Below, piece after piece: positions 34,501 through 38,054 of a stretch of DNA of 38,054 nt. Position 1 is the first letter of the stretch. Every line of letters starts with the position of its first letter. Location of the stretch: the NCBI GenBank assembly GCA_947451105.1, contig CANFXY010000006.1:1-38054 (forward strand), written 5' to 3'. A program made the translations under genes and the position numbers. The stretch is from Bacteroidota bacterium. Lineage in GTDB: Bacteria > Bacteroidota > Bacteroidia > NS11-12g > UBA955. Under the pieces are notes generated by a model. That model was not told where the DNA came from, did not search any database, and saw nothing but the letters and a program-made list of their open reading frames with translations.

Positions 34501-36671
34501 ATTCAACGGTTTTAGATTTTATTTGGAACGGAGTCGGTGTTATTGGAAATCCTTCTTCTGGCAGTAAAGGCTGTATTGATACCACTGGTTATGGCTATTT
34601 GTTGAAATATTATTACAAAATTACCTCAGCCACCATTTTGAGTTACAAGGACAGCAGCTTATATCCGGCTGATAGTGCCTTAATAAACAACAAATACAAG
34701 AAAGTTTATGCGTTTAGGGTTGACCACAACAGTTCTTATAACATCTATAGAAACATCAGCAGTTTTTTCCCTGGCTATTGCGCTTTGGAAGATTTTGTTA
34801 CTGTTGCAGTAGGTTTTAGCGCTAAGGTTGAATTCTCTGATACCATCATTTGTGTGGGCAGAATTATTGAAGCAACAACCGACTTTAGATATTTTAGTAC
34901 CGATTCAAGTGCCTTTGGCGAATATGATACCACAAAATATTGGTACAAACGCATCAATCAAGCAGGGGCTAATAACAGAGAAGGAGTAACCATTTGGGAC
35001 TACAGCAAGGAGGATGACGATGCCAACAAACCAGCAACTGTATTTGGAAACTTCCCTTATTCAAAGAAAGGCTATGGAACCCCATTTGTTATATTGGGCA
35101 ATGAACCTTCTGGTATTTATTATAAGAAGGCGGGTGTCTACACGCTAAGGGTCTTGGCTTCTGATAGCAATTATTGCTCTGACACCGTGACTCAAAAAGT
35201 ATATGTAACAGGACCAAAGGCCGGATTTTATACCGACATTATAACGCCAAATTGCAAAACAATTTTGGAACTTTTTGATACCTCCAAAATTATTGATCCA
35301 TGCGCTGCAAAAGGTTTGGATCCTTGTGACTTCATTTACAAATGGAATATCGACTGGGGTGATGGATCGGGTTCGGTAGATTATTTTAAACAATTGCCTA
35401 AGCAAATTGGCCACGACTATACCCAAAATGGCTATTACACCATTACTCTCACCATAGAATCGGTATTAGGTTGCAAAGACACAGTGCAAAAGCGGGTGTT
35501 TATTCCCGGTCCTAGTCCTGAGTTTAAACCAGAGACAAGCTTAAGAATATGCGTTAATGATTCAGTGACCTTTCGGAATATTAGTGGCAACTACACTGAA
35601 TCTGCGCAATGGTTATGGAATTTTGGTGATGGATTTTATATACCACAAAAAGACACGGGCTTAATGGTGCACCAATATAAAACGCCTGGAACCTTTGATG
35701 TTTTCTTAAGTCAGTATGACAGCATAGCCAATACAGGAAAGTATTGCGCCGATATTTACCCTGATGTAAATAAAGGACAAAAGAAAATCACAGTGGTTGT
35801 TAGTCCATATGATGTGGTGAAATTAATTGCAAGACCAATGGTTGTTTGCGTAGGTGATACCATTCTAGCCCAAGCAAATGTTCAAAGCAGCAACCTTTAT
35901 ACCTTGTACAATTGGTCTGTTGGCAATATTAAAAACCAAACAAATTCATTGTTCTACAATTTCGCGCTTAAAAAACGAGGTAAATTTTTACTTACCATGT
36001 CGCCGGATACCAACGGGGTTAAGGGTGCTTTTTGCCCTGATTACGATTCATTATGGGTTGTTGCCGATAGTGTGAAAGCTGACTTCACAATTGATGAATC
36101 TCAAAAACCAAAATACTGTTTTACCAACACATCACAATGGGCAATCAGTTATAGATGGGGCTTCTTTCATGACAAGGACATTACGCCAGGGAAATTAGAA
36201 TTTAAGGCCAATGCCAAACAAGATGAACCCGATCGCTATATCTGTGAAAACTTTGTGACGCATCCGGGTGAGAATTGGGTTTGTTTGGAAGCCATGAATT
36301 CTTTGGGTTGTTTAGATACTATTTGCAAGAAAATTTACAATGATTTTGAATACGCCATCCTGCCACCCAATGTTTTTACACCTTCTGGAAATGATGGTTT
36401 TGTTGGCACCGATAAAGAGGGTTTAGAGGGGAATAATGTGTTTAATATTTACACAAAAAATGTATCCAATTACCATTTAGTTATATACGATAGATGGGGT
36501 GTTAAAGTTTTTGAAAGCGATAACACGGGCTATGATTGGAACGGACATATAAACAATACTGGAGACGAATGTCCCGATGGTACCTATTATTATATTCTAA
36601 ATTACAGATACATTGGAAAGGACAAAGATGAACCGATACTCAATGGGGTTGTTAAATTAATTTGGGAATAA
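31557..36671 (+). CDS. giant PKD-repeat surface protein with T9SS type B (gliding motility-associated) sorting domain
   Basis: A 1704-residue secreted protein. Starting at a TTG (31557), it has the signal peptide MNIRRYITILFFAFNLSATA. PKD domains with W-x-F/W-GDG cores are visible near residues 238 (IWDFGDGSKDSSN), 1264 (DWGDGSGSV) and 1354 (LWNFGDGF). About 900 residues between them (roughly 340-1230) are rich in Asp, Tyr, Asn and Lys, hold several cysteines and match nothing I recognise. The last 85 residues are a CHU_C/type B sorting domain (PNVFTPSGNDGF, VIYDRWGVKVFES, DGTYYYILNYRYIG). It is probably anchored at or secreted from the outer membrane through T9SS and may serve adhesion. It is a single-gene unit. 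Confidence 0.9.
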   Translation: MNIRRYITILFFAFNLSATAQCIIGVKGLPCINNPIEFLSNTPGATNHNWNFNNEGFNNTNSNPTFTFATLGSKTITYSCTLPNGKPCSSSITIVIKARPKIKIRLLSDSVQCFENNIFCFVDSSTSGDNDYCIKSIKYLFSDGELITKYGSKNKPVTLPSNFCKSYLDPQGAVYTLTVEIEDCNGCIYKQQMPFSMKVEMLPPISAIFDEKSSNCNGTVKVKFTNQTQMSQSNVTKFIWDFGDGSKDSSNWDSVFHNYSSGNKLTKIFSPKLIIYTGNGCRREYKMKDIVVFNFKPFISKDRDSICVGETINYQLYPLEMKEYISEIKIRWDFDPGIDFAYQASNSYQTVGPHIVSCMVPHVCGPYMLYDTITVIGPKAVIEPDWIDPYERYQCQAKDTVHVADHSNYYHNDHNFLDDDSLLNKKPTQFKYAFKFDPRLGRNVPLKPFNYDRNDVNVERIWDFDDPYCLPCTSDRKANVNVGLNCRYSRDSADYHVYTDWDSVYNYLYTKAYFNLAYFDPVAKTCSNKKIWYADSLYAVTDSVLYYADNALGFKAKDSSIFKHVKHFVKINAGLKGKAVYEPFSDLRVYIPTGCSIQIDKQDGSAFLQVNGPQFYNVSNFHRIITGQNDSCYFVYGLKINKDTLPLNWIKNYHLKVHKVKLPNIKPTDSINSILHRRLFYQTVPRCFKITLYLRDTVHPMHCVNQASAAVALLPPSAKRLSINDHYCYGYNFKVLEFNLEDTKPGCLSPNVQFNPDFIKNPDDWNLLNNLYYGDMKRNVFQNATAPYRGYAKEGPNGGLFYWVYNDSILAKKNIQDINVALIVGNGLSPNECADTVYYKNFASFPRLSPDIVFASNNKSVEHTCKDTFVYVSIPNDRPDANFLANQSSWYIIDNRSGDTLERIDETYFKVRNHYKYPNQKVNYTVIERSKLNKNQLRLFKTDTLFTAIVHKYKAIALPGAGLNGLKKDMARLGFDINDFSDSTVLDFIWNGVGVIGNPSSGSKGCIDTTGYGYLLKYYYKITSATILSYKDSSLYPADSALINNKYKKVYAFRVDHNSSYNIYRNISSFFPGYCALEDFVTVAVGFSAKVEFSDTIICVGRIIEATTDFRYFSTDSSAFGEYDTTKYWYKRINQAGANNREGVTIWDYSKEDDDANKPATVFGNFPYSKKGYGTPFVILGNEPSGIYYKKAGVYTLRVLASDSNYCSDTVTQKVYVTGPKAGFYTDIITPNCKTILELFDTSKIIDPCAAKGLDPCDFIYKWNIDWGDGSGSVDYFKQLPKQIGHDYTQNGYYTITLTIESVLGCKDTVQKRVFIPGPSPEFKPETSLRICVNDSVTFRNISGNYTESAQWLWNFGDGFYIPQKDTGLMVHQYKTPGTFDVFLSQYDSIANTGKYCADIYPDVNKGQKKITVVVSPYDVVKLIARPMVVCVGDTILAQANVQSSNLYTLYNWSVGNIKNQTNSLFYNFALKKRGKFLLTMSPDTNGVKGAFCPDYDSLWVVADSVKADFTIDESQKPKYCFTNTSQWAISYRWGFFHDKDITPGKLEFKANAKQDEPDRYICENFVTHPGENWVCLEAMNSLGCLDTICKKIYNDFEYAILPPNVFTPSGNDGFVGTDKEGLEGNNVFNIYTKNVSNYHLVIYDRWGVKVFESDNTGYDWNGHINNTGDECPDGTYYYILNYRYIGKDKDEPILNGVVKLIWE

Positions 36672-36849
36672 GCACTGTTTAATAAATCAGTAGTCAGAGC
36701 AAGAGGGGTGGTAGTAAAGTGGATCCTCATTCTATAATTCCTAAATAAAAGGATTTTGAACGGATGGTTAATTAATTACCTGTTTTGTAAAATTATTTTG
36801 ATGCTCAATTATTTGTGCATTACTATTTGCAAATAATTATCTTCGCAGC
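36672..36849. other. intergenic region before argS
   Basis: No gene is seen in these 178 bp. The right end may hold the argS promoter: TTTG at 36812-36815, 22 bp of spacer, then TATCTTCG at 36838-36845, one mismatch from TAnnTTTG and four bases before the ATG. A perfect 10-bp palindrome, ATTTGCAAAT, is at 36825-36834 between them. No terminator hairpin is clear after the giant gene. Confidence 0.3.
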
Positions 36850-38054
36850 ATGGAAATGGATGTGCTTTTAAAATCAGGGATATGCAATGCTTTAAATCAT
36901 TTGTATGGAACTAGGGTCGAAATAGATTCAATAAAATTAGAACCAACAAATGCAGATTTTAGAGGCGACTTTACCTTTGTTACATTTCCTTACCTCAAAG
37001 TTTCTAAAAAAAATCCTGAGCAAACTGCAAATGAAATTGGTGAGTATTTAAATGCCAATTTAAACGATATTGAATCTTTTAATGTTGTAAAAGGTTTCCT
37101 CAATATTGCATTCAGTCAAAATTTCTGGATTGAAAAATTCAAAACAATTGACAATCTAAAAGCTTCCGAAACGAAAGGGAAAGTAATGGTGGAATATTCA
37201 TCTCCAAATACCAACAAGCCATTGCACCTTGGCCATGTTAGAAACAACCTTTTGGGATATAGTGTTTCTACTATTTTAAAAACCTATGGTTATGAGGTGA
37301 CACAAGCAAACTTGATCAACGACAGAGGCATTCATATCTGCAAAAGCATGATTGCTTGGCAAAAATTCGGCAATGGAGAAACACCAGAATCAAGTGGATT
37401 GAAAGGCGACCATTTAGTCGGTAAATATTATGTTGAGTTTGACAAACAGTACAAAGCTGAAATTAAAACATTAACTGAGTCTGGTGTAGAAGCTGCACTT
37501 GCTGAAAAACAGGCGCCATTGATTCTTGAAGCCCAAGAAATGTTAAGGAAATGGGAGGCTGGCGACGCTGAAGTGATGGAACTTTGGAAGAAAATGAATG
37601 CATGGGTATATGCTGGTTTTGAAGTTACATACAAAAACCTAGGCGTTCATTTTGACCAATACTATTATGAAAGCAACACCTACCTATTGGGCAAAGACCT
37701 GATCGAAGAGGGTTTAAATAAAAATGTATTCTACCGAAAAGAGGATGGAAGTGTTTGGATCGATTTAAGGGATGAGGGCTTGGACGAAAAATTGGTCTTG
37801 AGAAGCGATGGAACTTCTGTCTACATTACCCAAGATATCGGAACTGCAGAGTTAAAATACAAACAGTTTGCTTGCGATAAAAGTATTTATGTCGTAGGCA
37901 ATGAACAAGATTACCATTTCAAGGTTTTGTTTTTAATCCTAAAAAAACTTGGTAAGACATGGGCCAATGGTTTGTACCACTTAAGCTATGGCATGGTTGA
38001 CTTGCCTTCAGGGAAAATGAAAAGTAGGGAAGGAACTGTCGTTGATGCAGACGA
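36850..38054 (+). CDS. argS: arginyl-tRNA synthetase (partial, 3' end outside window)
   Basis: The frame is open from the ATG at 36850 to the right edge (401 codons). It contains an N-terminal Add-1 type domain, the class I signature SSPNTNKPLHLGHVRNN (HIGH equivalent HLGH), the LINDRGIHICKSM segment, a central YITQDIGTAELKY block and GKMKSREGTVVDAD, the KMSKS-region equivalent typical of bacterial ArgRS. It charges tRNA-Arg with arginine. The missing part should be the C-terminal anticodon-binding domain. This is an essential housekeeping gene without odd features. Confidence 0.96.
   Translation, partial: MEMDVLLKSGICNALNHLYGTRVEIDSIKLEPTNADFRGDFTFVTFPYLKVSKKNPEQTANEIGEYLNANLNDIESFNVVKGFLNIAFSQNFWIEKFKTIDNLKASETKGKVMVEYSSPNTNKPLHLGHVRNNLLGYSVSTILKTYGYEVTQANLINDRGIHICKSMIAWQKFGNGETPESSGLKGDHLVGKYYVEFDKQYKAEIKTLTESGVEAALAEKQAPLILEAQEMLRKWEAGDAEVMELWKKMNAWVYAGFEVTYKNLGVHFDQYYYESNTYLLGKDLIEEGLNKNVFYRKEDGSVWIDLRDEGLDEKLVLRSDGTSVYITQDIGTAELKYKQFACDKSIYVVGNEQDYHFKVLFLILKKLGKTWANGLYHLSYGMVDLPSGKMKSREGTVVDAD

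Noticed and set aside
36755-36790. AAAGGATTTTGAA upstream of argS resembling the first half of the operon element
   Set aside because: No TCGTCTAA-like block follows at the right spacing; the sequence there reads TTAATTAA. Half-site matches of this kind also occur inside coding regions (for example in the LysE gene).
1-38054. tRNA, rRNA, CRISPR array, insertion sequence or prophage
   Set aside because: No cloverleaf, repeat-spacer array, transposase or integrase signature was seen on either strand.

Overview
The window comes from an AT-rich Bacteroidota chromosome (Flavobacteriia/Sphingobacteriia/Chitinophagia grade). Four consecutive proteins carry T9SS type A C-terminal sorting domains, one 1704-residue protein carries a type B (gliding-motility, CHU_C-like) domain, many start regions have a TAnnTTTG-like -7 element instead of a Shine-Dalgarno site, and TTG starts are frequent. 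No rRNA, tRNA, IS element, prophage or CRISPR array is visible.

Layout. (1) 1-3262: a partial DUF2400/TIGR02757 gene on the minus strand, then a tightly packed plus-strand operon EVE protein - pyrR - pyrB - L-asparaginase, plausibly linking aspartate supply to pyrimidine synthesis. (2) 3249-11004: a long minus-strand run read from right to left: a SulP transporter fused to a beta-carbonic anhydrase, an internally deleted P-type cation ATPase pseudogene, a ferritin-like/VIT iron transporter fusion, an MFS transporter, a GNAT acetyltransferase, a ketopantoate reductase (panE) and a class D beta-lactamase.

(3) 11159-20343 is the most interesting part: ten plus-strand genes packed with gaps of 0-43 bp or with overlaps. 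They encode an ECF sigma factor, a small one-TM protein placed like an anti-sigma factor, a membrane-anchored CpxP/CnrX-like sensor, an MbnP-like copper-binding protein, an MbnH/cytochrome-c-peroxidase-like di-heme protein, a PCMD-like T9SS protein, a T9SS multicopper oxidase, a T9SS sulfatase with a variant active-site signature, a T9SS YHYH protein and a CxxC thioredoxin-like protein. The first three have the composition of the CnrH-CnrY-CnrX transenvelope metal-sensing system. Two copies of one bipartite element (CAAAGGATT-N12-TCGTCTAA, identical spacing) lie 10-11 bp before the anti-sigma gene and before the PCMD/oxidase gene. They look like target promoters of the ECF factor. I read this as a metal (probably copper) responsive, partly surface-displayed redox system.

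(4) 20359-27591: a minus-strand block with a small secreted protein, a hybrid PAS/GAF sensor kinase broken by a single-base frameshift, a flavin reductase, a GH3-beta-lactamase fusion and an enoyl-CoA hydratase. (5) 27738-38054: a TlpA-like thiol protein, a LysE-type exporter, a UbiA-like membrane protein (minus strand), asd, the giant PKD/T9SS type B protein, and argS running off the right edge.
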